Origin: Luzula sylvatica
Lineage: Eukaryota > Streptophyta > Magnoliopsida > Poales > Juncaceae
NCBI GenBank assembly: GCA_946800325.1
Contig: OX326957.1
Coordinates: 64,335,570-64,399,569, forward strand
Direction of reading: 5' to 3'
Length of the DNA stretch: 64,000 nucleotides
The notes below the pieces were generated by a model that had not been told where the DNA came from, did not search any database, and was given only the letters and a program-made list of their open reading frames with translations. Numbering within the stretch: the stretch's first letter is position 1; each line of letters starts with the position of its first letter. This document shows, piece by piece, positions 46,376 to 58,167 of this stretch. The translations under genes were made by a program, and so were the position numbers.

Positions 46376-47317
46376 TTTTAATTTAACATATTTCTTATTT
46401 TATTTATTTAGTTTACTACCAATTATCGACACGTTAATTGATGTGAAATTTTTTGAAGGGACGAGTATATTTTTTCCTTAATATTTTTGTGGTTTTTGTA
46501 TGGTTTGATAGGTAGGTTATATATATGGAGAAATTTTATTTTGTCCTCCACAATTCTTTTTTTTTCATTCTTTATGCGTATTTCAAGGAGGATTAGTGAG
46601 GATATTTAACAATCCAATTAACACATACAAACGAATTAACTGTTAATTTTAACGTACCAATAAAGATACATGATAATTATGTATTAATTTATTTTTATAT
46701 ATATATTTGATGTTAATTGAATTACTAATTAATTTTTCTATATTTCTTCGAAATACATATAGACAACAAAAGAGGGGGTTTGTGGAGGCATAGTAAATAC
46801 CCTCGTAAAAATACTCAAAAGTCCTACATCATTAATTTGTTTAACACTTACTTTTTAGCTGACGAAAGTCTCCCGTAACGATAAAATTAATCGAATGCGT
46901 GCTCAAATGAGACAAAGCCATTCAAGAATTTTGCTCATATAATAGAAAAAGAAATCAATTAAATTGTATCAGCTATGCGATCTCTGTTAAAAGGTTCTCG
47001 GGCCCACATGATCAATTAACCAACACGTCATATTTTAATAATTAACTGATGCGTCGATCAGAATTATTTAATTAATGACATTCATTTATCTCATAAAGAT
47101 TGACTTGGATTCATTACTGTCTTTTGTTCCAACATGGTTATTTTTTTTATATTTTAGTTGATTTGTTCCCTTAATAATTGTTTTAAATTAAGTGACGTAG
47201 TTCTCAAACCAACCAAAATAATAAAGCATATCTTGTCAAGATAGAATAATGATCCAATTAAATGTACTTATTTATCATTAATAATTTGCGGACAATATAG
47301 ACTTTTATTATATGAGA
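46376..47317. other. AT-rich intergenic DNA
   Basis: No gene. A loose inverted pair (TTGTCCTCCACAA near 46538, TTTGTGGAGGC near 46779) may mark another decayed MITE. Confidence 0.45.
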
Positions 47318-47771
47318 TATGTTGCACGGATACCAATACGGATATCGTTGTACGGTATCGGATACAACGATACGATAATTTAAAAAAAAACATAAGATAC
47401 GATACGTCTATTATATATAATATTTTATAAATTTTAATTTATATATTTAATATTTGTATATATTATATATTTGACATAAAATAAAATAAAAATTTGTTTT
47501 ACAAAAATAACTTCGTACTAATTAATTGTTTATTTTATTTAGTTATTTACTTATGTATACTCATTTATTTCGATTTCTAATTTTTATTTTTATTTTTCAA
47601 GTAGATTTTTTTTATAAGTTAGAAGTATCCGACAAGTATCCAAAAGTATCGTAGAAGTATTCGTTATTATTTTTTAAATAAAATATTCGTATACGAGTAT
47701 TCGACGAGTATCCGACGAATATTGGTATCCGATACGATACGGCTTGATTTTTGAAGTATCCGCACAACATA
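47318..47771. mobile_element. Short TIR element with TATCCGATACG iterations
   Basis: 454 bp, with ends TATGTTGCACGGATACC (left) and TATGTTGTGCGGATACTT (right, reverse strand). Subterminal TATCGGATACAACGATACG-like iterations surround an AT-rich core. TATGAGA occurs in both flanks but not flush with the ends, so the duplication is unresolved. Confidence 0.65.
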
Positions 47772-47822
47772 GTTTATGAGACTAGCTAAGTGTTGCTGGT
47801 GTTTTGTCGTCAGTCCGTACGT

Positions 47823-49002
47823 TAGGGATGAAAGTTTAGTTCGTGGCTCGTGACTTGTTCGTACTCGATTCAATCATAGTTCGGTAATATCTCTCTCGAC
47901 ATCAAATCGAAATTAATTGAGCCGAACCGAGCTATCGAATTTTTTTTTGGAAAGAGAACCTAGACCACGAAACGTGCTCCTACGGCTCAATATTTTATTG
48001 ATAAGTTTGTCAAACGTGCACGAACAATGCTAAACAACAAATCCTAGTAAGATAGAAAAATACGAAACCTTCAACGACTTTACATGACCAACATACCTTA
48101 TTATGAATCTCTGGGTTTCGTAAACGTCCATGCTTTATACAAATTTTGAACCATCTCTTTTAATAGTGTCGGCATTCGATATTTCTAGCCGGGACGAGCT
48201 ATTGAAAACTTATCAAGCCGAGTTTGAGCTAAACCCAGCTCGTTCGGATTAAACTCGGATCAAATTTCGCTCGACTTTTATTCTAATTATTCTCATCCCA
48301 ATTAATTCATAATATATTATACCATAAATTATTATATAATATATACTATGAGAGTAATTATTATTTGAAATATGTAAAAATATATATAATCCCTCTCGTT
48401 AATTAGCATTCGCCGAAGTCACACATCAAGTTCTAAGCGCATCTTCTTTTTGTTAATCAAGACAACAAAATTAAGGAAGATAAATAAATAAATAAATCGT
48501 AGGCTCTCTTTGCTCTCTTGTTAGTTAAATTAATAATAGTAATATTACACATCCAATAAGATAAAGAGTACAATTCCGTCAAAGTTTTAACATTTCAGCA
48601 ATATTTTCCTCTCTATTTCTCTAAAAAATTCTAGCATCGAGCACAGTAGCATTCGGGATCGACAACGAAAATCTCTCTTTCTCTCTCTATCATCTATCGG
48701 ATGTTTTATTATTAGTTTGGTTGTATTATGTGTTTGAATTGTTAAAATATTATGTGTCGGATTTTTAATTAAAATTGTTTTATTTTGTCAGTAACTATTT
48801 AGTATTTTTAGTTAAATTCAAGTTCAGATTATTTTTGTAATCAAGATTTTGTCAAGCCGAGCTAGCTCGATTAAAAATAAGCCGAGTTTTATTTTTTAAG
48901 TCGAACCTTAATGATAAACGAGACGAACCAACTCAAATCAATTTCGAGCTGAGCTTGAGCTAATGATAGCTCAAACTCAAACTTGACTCGGTTGCATCCC
49001 TA
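47823..49002. mobile_element. TIR element with GAGCTCGAGCC-type iterations
   Basis: The ends TAGGGATGAAAG (left) and TAGGGATGCAACCGAG (right, reverse strand) are inverted. Subterminal DNA is rich in GAGCCGAACCGAGC, GAGCTGAGCTTGAGC and similar words. The flanks CCGTACGT and CGACACGT agree at 5 of 8, a weak duplication. The poly-T start at 47941 followed by 48180 may be a nested retroposed fragment; I do not recognise it. Confidence 0.6.
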
Positions 49003-49263
49003 CGACACGTGGGATCTTTTTATGATATTATGTATGGTGTTACTAAACTCTTGAAAAAAGGTATAAAATATTTAAGTAAATAAATAAATCATTATTAAAA
49101 AAATATTCCCGTGTATAAAATAAATTCAAAAAAAAAATTGTACTAAAAATTTATAATTCAAAAAGGCAGGAGAGTCAAAATATATATATATATAAGTCAT
49201 ATACAAAAATCTACTCATAAAAAATATAATTTTTATTTTAGAAAATATATACTGGATACTTTC

Positions 49264-49266
<3 letters not shown>

Positions 49267-49350
<84 letters not shown>
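49267..49350. repeat. (TA)n microsatellite
   Basis: About 42 AT units. It continues after the MITE at 49894-49913, so the MITE sits inside the run. Confidence 0.97.
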
Positions 49351-49352
<2 letters not shown>

Positions 49353-49893
49353 GCTAGGCTCAATGACCAACACCCTTGTATGGCCAACGCCGGCCAACGG
49401 AGCTAATTTTTCTAAATATAAATATCAAAATCAAATTTCAACCGTATGGATATGTTCTTTATCACTTATAAATGTTGTAGATTTAATTTCATGGAAAATA
49501 AAAATTTCTATCTTATTCATCATAACACGTAAAATAATTAACGGTCAAAAAAATTTATGACATGATTTATCATAAAATAACTTGCAAAATTCAATTTTTT
49601 TTTGATGGATTCAATTTAATTTATATAGATTGGATTATGATCAAATTTCATAATATTTCGAGTTTTCCTTCATGGGAATCGAAAAATTGAACAAAATAAA
49701 CGGTTGTGAAAATATGTTGTTGTTTTTGTTAGATCAAATTATGAAAATCACACGAAATTTATTCTACAATGTATCTATATGGTATTGATTATATCTATAT
49801 GGGTCGATTTTGATTTTCAATGATCGATTTAGAGAAATTAACTCCGTTGGCCGGCGTTGGCCATACAAGGATGTTGGTCATTGAGCCTAGCCC
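49351..49893. mobile_element. MITE with 68-bp inverted repeats, inserted in a (TA)n run
   Basis: 543 bp, starting GGGCTAGGCTCAATGACCAA. The two 68-bp ends differ at only a few positions. Target duplication cannot be read because both flanks are TATATA. Superfamily unassigned. The 65-codon frame inside is incidental. Confidence 0.9.
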
Positions 49894-49919
49894 TATATAT
49901 ATATATATATATATTAAAA

Positions 49920-51324
49920 AAATATATAGTCATGTAAATAATATATACTGTTACTCAGAAATGTATGCCGCGCATATATAAAATTTATAATTCAAAAAAT
50001 ATATCATACATATAAAAAAATAAATTATACATCTAAAACATAAAAACATATATGGTATATGTACCCAAAAAAAATGTGAAGTACAATTTTCTTCCCTATT
50101 TTATTTCACTAGGAAATTTGTCCGCGCTTCGCTGCGGATTTTTAATGTAATTGTTTGTATTAGATAAAAGATTGTGTATTCACGTATTAATTGTTATTTG
50201 TTATGTTTACAGAAAAAAATATCATAAAACCAATATGAAATTATTAAATGTGTAATTTGATTTAATATCATAAAATAAATTGATGAATATCACAAAAAAA
50301 TATGAAAATTATTAAATGCGTAAAGCATGATATAAAATTATAAATTAATGAATATCAAATCTCAAAATAAATATAAATATAAAAACATGATATAAATATT
50401 AATATAATTAAGGTAGAACATGATATAAAGATCACAAAATAAATTATTAAATGGGTAAATGGGTAAAACATGATATAAATTAATGGATACATGATATAAA
50501 TTAATAGATATAATCAAATCATAAAATAATTAATGGATATAATCAAATCATAAAATAAATATGAAAATTATATAAATATTAATATGTGCGATAGAAAGTC
50601 AAAGATGAGATGGCTCAATGTGAAAGCTCAAAAACATTCATTCTTTAAAGGGAGAACAATTTGTCTCACTTTGATTTTTGTTTCTTTATAAATAAATTAT
50701 AAAAGTAGGTTAAAATAATTACGGGACATGCATAACGGTGCAGCACCATTACAGTGTCATATCCTATTAATCAGTAATACTAAAGAAGAGGGGGGTTATG
50801 GTCATTTAGTATATATAATTTACTGACTTAGTGGAACGTGCCAGCTAAGTAGTTGGCACATCTTGCATATAATTACGGAGTAGGTTTTAATTCTTTATAT
50901 ATCTCGTTAACCTAGATAGAATTCTATAACACAGTTTCAATAAAAATTCTGAACGAATAATGAGGATGAGATAGTTAAGCGTATAATACTATTACTATGG
51001 ATTAGAAAATATCTTAAATTATATGATAGAAGTTAGGCCTATTATTAACACTAAGTAATAACCTTCGATAAGAGCCGCCCATGGCCCATGTGGATTGTCT
51101 AACTTTTGCTGGAGAGAATAAAGATTTTATTTGATGCAGACATGCCTGTCACTATTCAGTATGTAAATGCAGCAACTAGGTCTATATTAATCTTAATGAC
51201 ATTGTTAATTCAGCCATTTTTAACTTAATGTTTGTTTATCAAATTATATCACAACATTTTTTTCTTTTTGATCTCTATGCCTATATAGCCTAGCTTCTTT
51301 CATTTATAATCATCCATTCTATAA
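49920..51324. other. AT-rich intergenic DNA
   Basis: No gene. A GC-rich hairpin TCCGCGCTTCGCTGCGGA sits at about 50120-50137 next to AT-rich DNA and may be the end of an unidentified element. CGGTGCAGCACC near 50730 is a small palindrome. Confidence 0.5.
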
Positions 51325-51333
51325 TAACTAAGT

Positions 51334-51634
51334 GGGAATTTTTCAAATATAACCACGTATAAAAAGTTAATTAACGAAATAATCAAGTTTTGAAAAATAT
51401 TTCAAATTTGTCTTTTGCGGAGTTTCATACCTCGCCTGACGAGGTATCATTGTGCGCCTTTTGTTTACTTCGTTAGTTGGTGTAAAGAGGAGTAATTAAC
51501 GAAACAAAATGCGCACAATGATACCTCGTCATGCGAGATATGAAACTCCGCAAAAGACAAATTTGGAATATTTTTCAAAACTTGGTTATTTCGTTAATTA
51601 ACTTCTTATACGTGATTATATTTGAAAATTTTCC
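51334..51634. mobile_element. Mutator-type MITE, near-perfect foldback
   Basis: 301 bp with a perfect 9-bp duplication TAACTAAGT (51325-51333 and 51635-51643). The ends are GGGAATTTTTCAAATATAAC and (reverse) GGAAAATTTTCAAATATAAT. The arms pair over about 125 bp with few mismatches, leaving a loop of about 50 bp. It lies about 1.0 kb upstream of the WLIM2 start. Confidence 0.95.
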
Positions 51635-51643
51635 TAACTAAGT

Positions 51644-52672
51644 AGGCATAGTCAGATACAATTTACATATGATCTCATATCACAAAAGTGTTTAACACAA
51701 AAATTTTATTGGTATCACAAATAAAATATTGATATCACAAATAAAATATGAAATAAAAAATATATTTATGATTAATGAATTATATTTCATTTCAAAATAA
51801 AATGAGTGGTTGTTTAGAATACTTGAACTGCAGAAAGGAACTTACATGCATGTGTTTACTGTAGTATATAAATAAATGAACTCAGATTAAGAAGTACAAT
51901 TCCATAAACTTGAGCTTGCTAGAAGAAAAATATACGATGACAAAATTATGTTCCATGTTTCTTTTTGTTTCAATTTGTGTTTTTCCATTCATAGAAATTT
52001 TGTTCAAATTCTTTAAAGCTAACATAAAGAATTAGTATTATTTTTCTTCCAATTACATTACCATTAAATAATAAAAATTCGTTTCTTCTGTATATACTCG
52101 GAAATAGTACAATATGCAATGATCTTAATAAATAGAAAATGAACAATTACAGAAATAAAATATCAAGTATAACAATAAGTACTAGGTATTCAAAAAATAT
52201 ATACATATTAAATAAATAAATAATAATAAGCATACTTTATTTATTATTTTTGAAAAAGGGTATGCTTGTTTGGGCCTACTCAAGGCTCAAAATAAACAAT
52301 TATTTTGGTTGTGATAAGTAACATCCATAAATAACTAAATTACTTACATTTAATTATATTCAATTTTGAGGCTTATTTATAATGACCCACTACATAAAAA
52401 GCCCATATAAGACTGGGCCTAATTTCCAACTCCTTCAAATATTTTTTTCCTAATTTGGACTGATAAAAGACTGAAACCATAATTTCTAAACAGAGTCATT
52501 TGCAGTTACTTAAGAGCTGGCATACCTCTCATTTTTGTACCAACTTATCACATTTTCCAACTGTCACGCTTTAAAATCTCTTTTTCGCCCCCAATTCAAA
52601 TACACCAATCGTTCTATTCTGATCTATCTATTTTTTGCAAAAACCAATCTTAATTGATCAAATTGACCAACA
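51644..52672. other. Upstream region of WLIM2
   Basis: AT-rich until about 52500, then a pyrimidine-rich stretch before the ATG (52560-52670) that is likely the 5' UTR. I see no clear TATA box. Confidence 0.5.
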
Positions 52673-53647
52673 ATGTCTTTCATCGGAACCCAAGACAAAT
52701 GCAAGGCGTGCGATAAGACGGTGCATTTCATCGATCTCCTCTCCGCTGATGGCGTTTCTTATCACAAGGCCTGCTTCAAATGCAGCCATTGCAAGGAAAC
52801 CCTTTCCGTGAGTGCACTCTTCTTTTCCGTTTCTATTATTTAATTTAATTCTCTCTTGATTTTGAGATAACTATGTTCTTTTTCGCGAAATCTTGAAATT
52901 TTATTTTTAAATTCGTATGGAAAATAACAGATGTGCAGTTACTCTTCCATGGAGGGTGTTCTTTATTGCAAGCCTCACTTTGAGCAACACTTCAAGGAAA
53001 CTGGATCTTTTAACAAGAAATTCCCTTCAGGTTTTAATCCTTTCGTTAAATGTGAAACTTTTTTTTTTTTGTTATACTCATGTTCGATTTTGTTACGGTC
53101 ATCTCAGGTTCGAAGTCTGGTGACAAGGAGAATGAACTGGTACGTATGATCATTTAAATATTTATAAGATAATATTATGGATTACAAAAGATAGAGAATT
53201 TAATAATGTATGTGTTCTATTTTAAACAGTCCAGAATTCCGAGCAAACTGTCTTCGATGTTTAGCGGGACCCAAGACAAATGTGCTACCTGCAAAAAGAC
53301 TGTTTACCCCCTCGAAAAGGTAATTAACATACATCCATCAATCTATTAATAATTTAAAATACTCTACAGAATTTAGAATGTACGGAAAATTCGTGCAGTT
53401 AACCCTGGAGGGGGAATCGTATCATAAGACGTGCTTTAGGTGTGCTCGTGGAGGATGCATTCTCACCACATCCTCCTATGCGGCCTTAGATGGAATTCTT
53501 TATTGCAAAATTCATTTCGCTCAATTGTTCATGGAGAAGGGAAGCTACAGTCATGTCATCGAAGCTGCACAGAAATCCGCAAATGAAGAACCTTCCGCGA
53601 ATGAAGAACCCTCCGCAAATAAAGAACCTTCGCAAACTGAAGCTTAA
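52673..53647 (+). CDS. WLIM2: Two-LIM-domain protein, WLIM2 type (actin bundling)
   Basis: Five exons: 52673-52807, 52931-53030, 53108-53139, 53230-53319 and 53399-53647, all with GT/AG borders; 606 nt, 201 residues. It starts MSFIGTQDKCKACDKTV. LIM1 (about residues 10-61) has CKAC, HKACFKCSHC, and YCKPHF as the last zinc ligands. LIM2 (about 110-161) has CATCKKTVYPLEK, HKTCFRC and YCKIHF. The linker has PSKLSSMFSGTQDKC, typical of plant WLIM proteins, which bind and bundle actin filaments in the cytoplasm and also enter nuclei. Length is usual for the family. The tail after GSYSHVIEAAQKS is odd: the six-residue unit SANEEP occurs three times (one as SANKEP), an acidic tail unlike the Ala-rich tail I expect. 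Frames at 52917 and 53490 are shadows. Confidence 0.95.
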
Positions 53648-53690
53648 TATTCAATATATTGAATTTGGAATAAGCATGAGGGTCTAATGG

Positions 53691-53693
<3 letters not shown>

Positions 53694-53781
<88 letters not shown>
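53694..53781. repeat. (TA)n microsatellite
   Basis: About 44 AT units, between the WLIM2 stop and the first readable gag codon of the truncated copia. Confidence 0.97.
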
Positions 53782-53783
<2 letters not shown>

Positions 53784-53787
<4 letters not shown>

Positions 53788-56700
53788 CGAAGTCGAACTA
53801 CGAAAATTGGAGCATCCAAATGCGTGCGTTGCTTGGTGTACAAGATGCATGGGAAGTAGTTGAGGACGGATATGTGGAGCCGGAATCTATCACTGGATGG
53901 ACGGTAAATCAATTGAAAATCCTGAAAGAGACACGCATGAAAGACAAAACCGCTCTCTATTTCTTATTCCAAGCAGTGGATGAGTCGGGTTTTCAGAAAA
54001 TTTCTGGTGCGGTTACCTCGAAGGAAGCTTGGGAGACTTTGCAAAAGGTCTTCAAAGGTGCTGACCGAGTTAAACAAGTGAGGCTTCAAACCTTACGAGG
54101 CGAGTTGGAGGCCATGAAGATGAAAGAAACGGAAGGAGTGTCCGATTATATCACGCGTGTGCAAACGGTTGTAAATCAACTCAAAGGCAATGGAGAAACC
54201 CTAACTGACGCGAGGGTTGTCGAGAAGATTTTACGATCTTTGACTGAAAATTTTGAGAATGTACTATGCGCAATTGAGGAGTCCAATGATTTGGAAAATA
54301 TGACGGTCGATGAACTTGCTGGTTCTTCGGAGGCACATGAACAACGCAAAAAGAAGAAGAAGAACGAGTCGCTCGAGGAGGCCTTACAAGCCAAGGCGAC
54401 TATCAAGGATGATAAAGCGATGTTTGTCCAAACTAATCGAGGGAGAGGACGTGGCCGTGGAGGTCGTGGTTTTGGTCGCGGAGGAGGCCGCGGTCATGGT
54501 GATAATAATTATGAAGAAAAGAGCCACCTAATCAACAAAATTGGCGGGGTCGAGGACGTGGTCGTGGAAGAGGCGGCCGGTTAAATCGAGCAAATTTCGA
54601 GTGCTACAATTGCGGGAAAACTGGGCATTACGCAAAAGACTGCTGGTCCGAGAAACGGGTAGATGAAAATGCTAATCTGGCTGAAAAAGAAGAAGAGGGG
54701 AATCATGGCGTTCTCATGATGGCTTATAAGAGTACCGTTTCGGACATCGACATGGTATGGTATCTCGATACAGGCGCAAGCAATCATATGTGCGGACACA
54801 AACATCTCTTCGTGGAGATGCAAGAAATAGAAGATGGACACGTGTCGTTCGGTGACGCGTCGAAAATCCAAGTGAAAGACAGAGGTAAAATCTGTTTTTC
54901 TGTAAAAGGTGATAAAGGAGGTTCTATCGAGGATGTATATTATGTGCCCGACATGAAGAGCAACATCCTTAGCATGGGGCAGTTATTGGAAAAGGGATAT
55001 TCTGTTTCCATGAAAGACCGGATGATGCACTTGAAGGACAAGATAGGACAGTTAATTGCATGTGTTGAGATGACCAAGAACCGCATGTTCAAGCTGAACT
55101 TGAGCAGCATAAAAGAAACATGTTTGCGAGTCGACATAAATGACAAAGCTTGGTTATGGCACTTGCGGTTTGGGCACTTGCACTACGGTAGTCTAAAGGA
55201 GTTAGCAAAGAAGGACATGGTACATGGGCTGCCAAACATGGATTACATTGGCAAGTTTTGCGAGGTTTGTGTACTCGGTAAGCATGCGAGGAACTCATTT
55301 CAAAAGAAGGCAGAATATCGGGCGAAGAAACCTCTCGAGTTGGTTCATACGGACATATGTGGACCAATTACGCCTACGTCGCTCGGTGAGAAAAGGTACT
55401 TCATCACTTTCATTGATGATTACACAAGAAGGAAATGGGTTTATTTCTTGAAGGAGAAGTCTGAGGCGTTTGAAGTGTTCAAAAAATTCAAGGCTTTGGT
55501 TGAGAAGATGAGCGGATTTTATATCAAAGCTTTACGGTCCGATAGAGGCGGAGAATATATGTCAACTGCCTTCATGAGTTATTGCGAAGAACAAGGAATC
55601 AAAAGATTCTTGACTGCATCTTATTCACCTCAGCAAAATGGTGTAGCTGAGAGGAAGAATCGGACCATTCTCGACATGGTTCGATCGATGTTGAAGAGTA
55701 AAGACATACCAAAAGAATTTTGGGCAGAAGCGGTGCAATGTGCCGTTTATGTACAAAACCGTTGTCCACATACTAGAGTTGCGGATAAAACACCACAAGA
55801 AGCTTGGAGTGGACAAAAGCCGACGGTATCGCACTTGAAGATTTTTGGTAGAGTGGACAAAAGCCGACGGGCCAAACTTGATGATAAAAGCAAGAGATAC
55901 GTATTCATCGGATATGATGAGAGAACAAAGGCTTTTAGGCTATTCGACCCAATTGCAAAGAAGGTTGTAGTAAGCTGTGACGTACAAGTGAATGAAGAAA
56001 TTGCATGGGATTAGAACGATCAAAAGGAAATGATGCATGAGGAGGAGAAAGGAGAATCGTCAACCTCTACGCGATTAATTGAACCAACCAGACCCTCATC
56101 ATCCAGTGATGAAGAAGAACTGAGACAACCACGAATGAGAAGCTTGCAAGATTTGTAGGATGCAACAAGTGAGGTACACCTTGTATGCCTTTTGGCGGAT
56201 GCCGAGAACATTTCTTTTGAAGAGGCAGCAAGAGATAAGAAATGACAAACCGCGATGGATGAGGAAATAAGCGCCATTGAGAAAAATAAAACGTGGGACT
56301 TGGTGAAGTTGCCGGAAGGTTATAGGCCCATTTGAGTAAAATGGGTTTATAAGAAGAAGATGAACGCTCAAGGTGAAGTTGAAAGGTACAAGGCACGTTT
56401 AGTCGCTAAGGGATATCGGCAAAAGGCAGGAATTGACTATGATGAGGTCTTTGCACCGATTGCGAGGATGGAAACAATCAGACTTCTCATATCTCAAGCG
56501 GCACAATTCAAGTGGCCGATCTATCAAATGGACGTAAAATCAGCATTCTTAAATTGTGTGCTAGAAGAAGAAGTGTACGTGGAGCAACCACCCGGTTATA
56601 TGAAAGCCGGAGATGAGAAAAAGGTCTTGAAATTGAGGAAGGCGCTATATGGACTGAAGCAAGCGCCTCGAGCATGGAACACTCGTATCGACACCTACTT

Positions 56701-57760
56701 CAAGGAAAACGGGTTCATGCAATGTCCATACGAACATGCCTTGTATGTGAAAAAGAGAGAAGATAATTTGTTGTTTGTGGCTCTCTACGTCGATGATCTT
56801 ATTTTCATGGGGAATAATAAGGAGATGATACAAGAATTTAAGGCAACAATGACTCGGGAGTTCGAGATGACCGATTTGGGCTTAATGAAATATTTTCTCG
56901 GTCTTGAGGTTAAACAAGGAAGTTTGGGAATCTTTGTGTCGCAAGAGACGTATGCAAAAGATATTTTAAAGAAGAATAAGATGAAAGATTGCAATCCGAC
57001 AGCGACACCGATGGAACTCGGTGCTAAACTCTCGAAGTTTGATGGAGGAGATAGTAATGGTAACGCAAGCAAGTACAGGAGTTTAGTTGGTAGCTTGCGG
57101 TATCTCACATGTACAAGACCGGACATCGCGTATAGTGTTGGCATAGTGAGTCGGTTCATGGAGGAGCCGAAATACTCACATTAGAAGGCAATAAAAAGGA
57201 TTCTTCGATATATCCGAGGTACGGAGTCACTCGGGTTATATTATTCTCAATCAAGTGAGTATAAACTAGTCGGTTATTCCGATAGCGATTGGTGTGGAGA
57301 TGTAGATGACCGAAAAAGTACATCAGGGTATGTATTTTACATGGGAGACACGATTTTCACATGGCTTTCGAAGAAGCAGCCGATCGTAATGTTGTCGACA
57401 TGTGAAGCAGAATATGTGGCAGCATCATGGTGTGTGTGCCACGCAATTTGGCTAAGGAGCTTGTTACACGAGTTAAAACTTCCACAAGATGAAGCGACCG
57501 AAATACGAGTTGACAATAAATCTGCAATTGAGTTGGCAAAGAATCCGGTGCATCACGAGCGGAGTAAACATATCGATGTTCGCTTCCATTTTATTCGGGA
57601 ACATGTGAAGGAAGGAAATGTGCGAATGAGTCATGTTACGACTCATGATCAAGCAGCGGATATGTTCACAAAACCGCTTCCGAAGATGTTGTTCGACAAC
57701 TACAAGACAATGATCGGAATGAAGGATGGAAACAAAATTAAGTTTATGGAGGAGTGTTAA
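53784..57760 (+). pseudogene. Copia gag-pol polyprotein, nearly complete but broken
   Basis: Gag (UBN2-type) runs to about 54515. One frameshift near 54500-54520 separates it from an Arg/Gly-rich stretch and zinc knuckle CYNCGKTGHYAKDC (54601-54642). In that same frame follow the protease motif LDTGASNH (54764), the GAG-pre-integrase LRFGHLHYGS, and integrase with HTDICGP, FIDDYTR and RSDRGGEY. RT follows with MDVKSAFL (56528) and LYVDDLIF (56785). RNase H has YSDSDWCGD (57272), STCEAEYVAA and NKSAIELAKNP. Five in-frame stops interrupt it at 56012, 56156, 56243, 56333 and 57182. All catalytic motifs survive, so inactivation is recent compared with A1 and A2. The protein stop overlaps the LTR start. 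Confidence 0.93.
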
Positions 57761-58077
57761 AAATATAAACTTAATTAATATATTTCATAAAATTATGTTT
57801 TATGTTCATGTTTATTGAGTTCAATGTATGAGTGTGAAAGGTCAAGTTCATCTAGGAAATATGATTCATGAACTTGATATTAGTGAGAAATTAACGTGAG
57901 AGTTTAATGTGATTCATGTATGTATGAATTACCTAGCATATAAATAGGATTTCATTTCATTTGTAAAGAGAGAAGAAAGTAAGAGAGATAAAGATATAGA
58001 AACAATATTGAAATTATAAAGAATAATTCTCCTTTCTTTCTTCATTAAAATCTGAATATTGTAAGCTTATTCCAACA
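57755..58077 (+). repeat. 3' LTR of the truncated copia
   Basis: 323 bp, TGTTAAAAATATAAAC to CTTATTCCAACA, with TG/CA ends. It contains TATAAATA at 57939-57946, then a purine-rich GAGAGAAGAAAGTAAGAGAG leader. Confidence 0.85.
57939..57946 (+). promoter_or_regulatory. TATA box in the copia 3' LTR
   Basis: TATAAATA, 138 bp before the LTR end. It could drive transcription into the DNA to its right. Confidence 0.55.
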
Positions 58078-58167
58078 ATAACAATATGTGACATTTGAAA
58101 CACAATTGGAATATTCATTTCTATAGGTCTTGGGCAATCAATTGCTGTGATTATTATCACTTATCAG

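Larger units (their letters stand above)
53784..58077 (+). mobile_element. 5'-truncated copia retrotransposon with 3' LTR
   Basis: Reads gag, protease, integrase, RT, RNase H and 3' LTR, the Copia order. There is no 5' LTR, leader or gag start: readable sequence begins at NYENWSIQM (53796), preceded only by the (TA)n run. The 3' LTR follows the purine-rich GGAGGAG. It lies about 140 bp downstream of the WLIM2 stop, in the same orientation. Confidence 0.9.

Noticed and set aside
53650..53784. 5' LTR of the truncated copia
   Set aside because: I looked for a copy of TGTTAAAAATATAAAC upstream of gag and found only WLIM2 3' sequence and the (TA)n run.
53644..53850. 68-codon Tyr-Ile repeat frame
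   Set aside because: Translation of the (TA)n microsatellite.
54940..57539. Several 60-124-codon minus-strand frames
   Set aside because: Antisense shadows of the copia pol gene.
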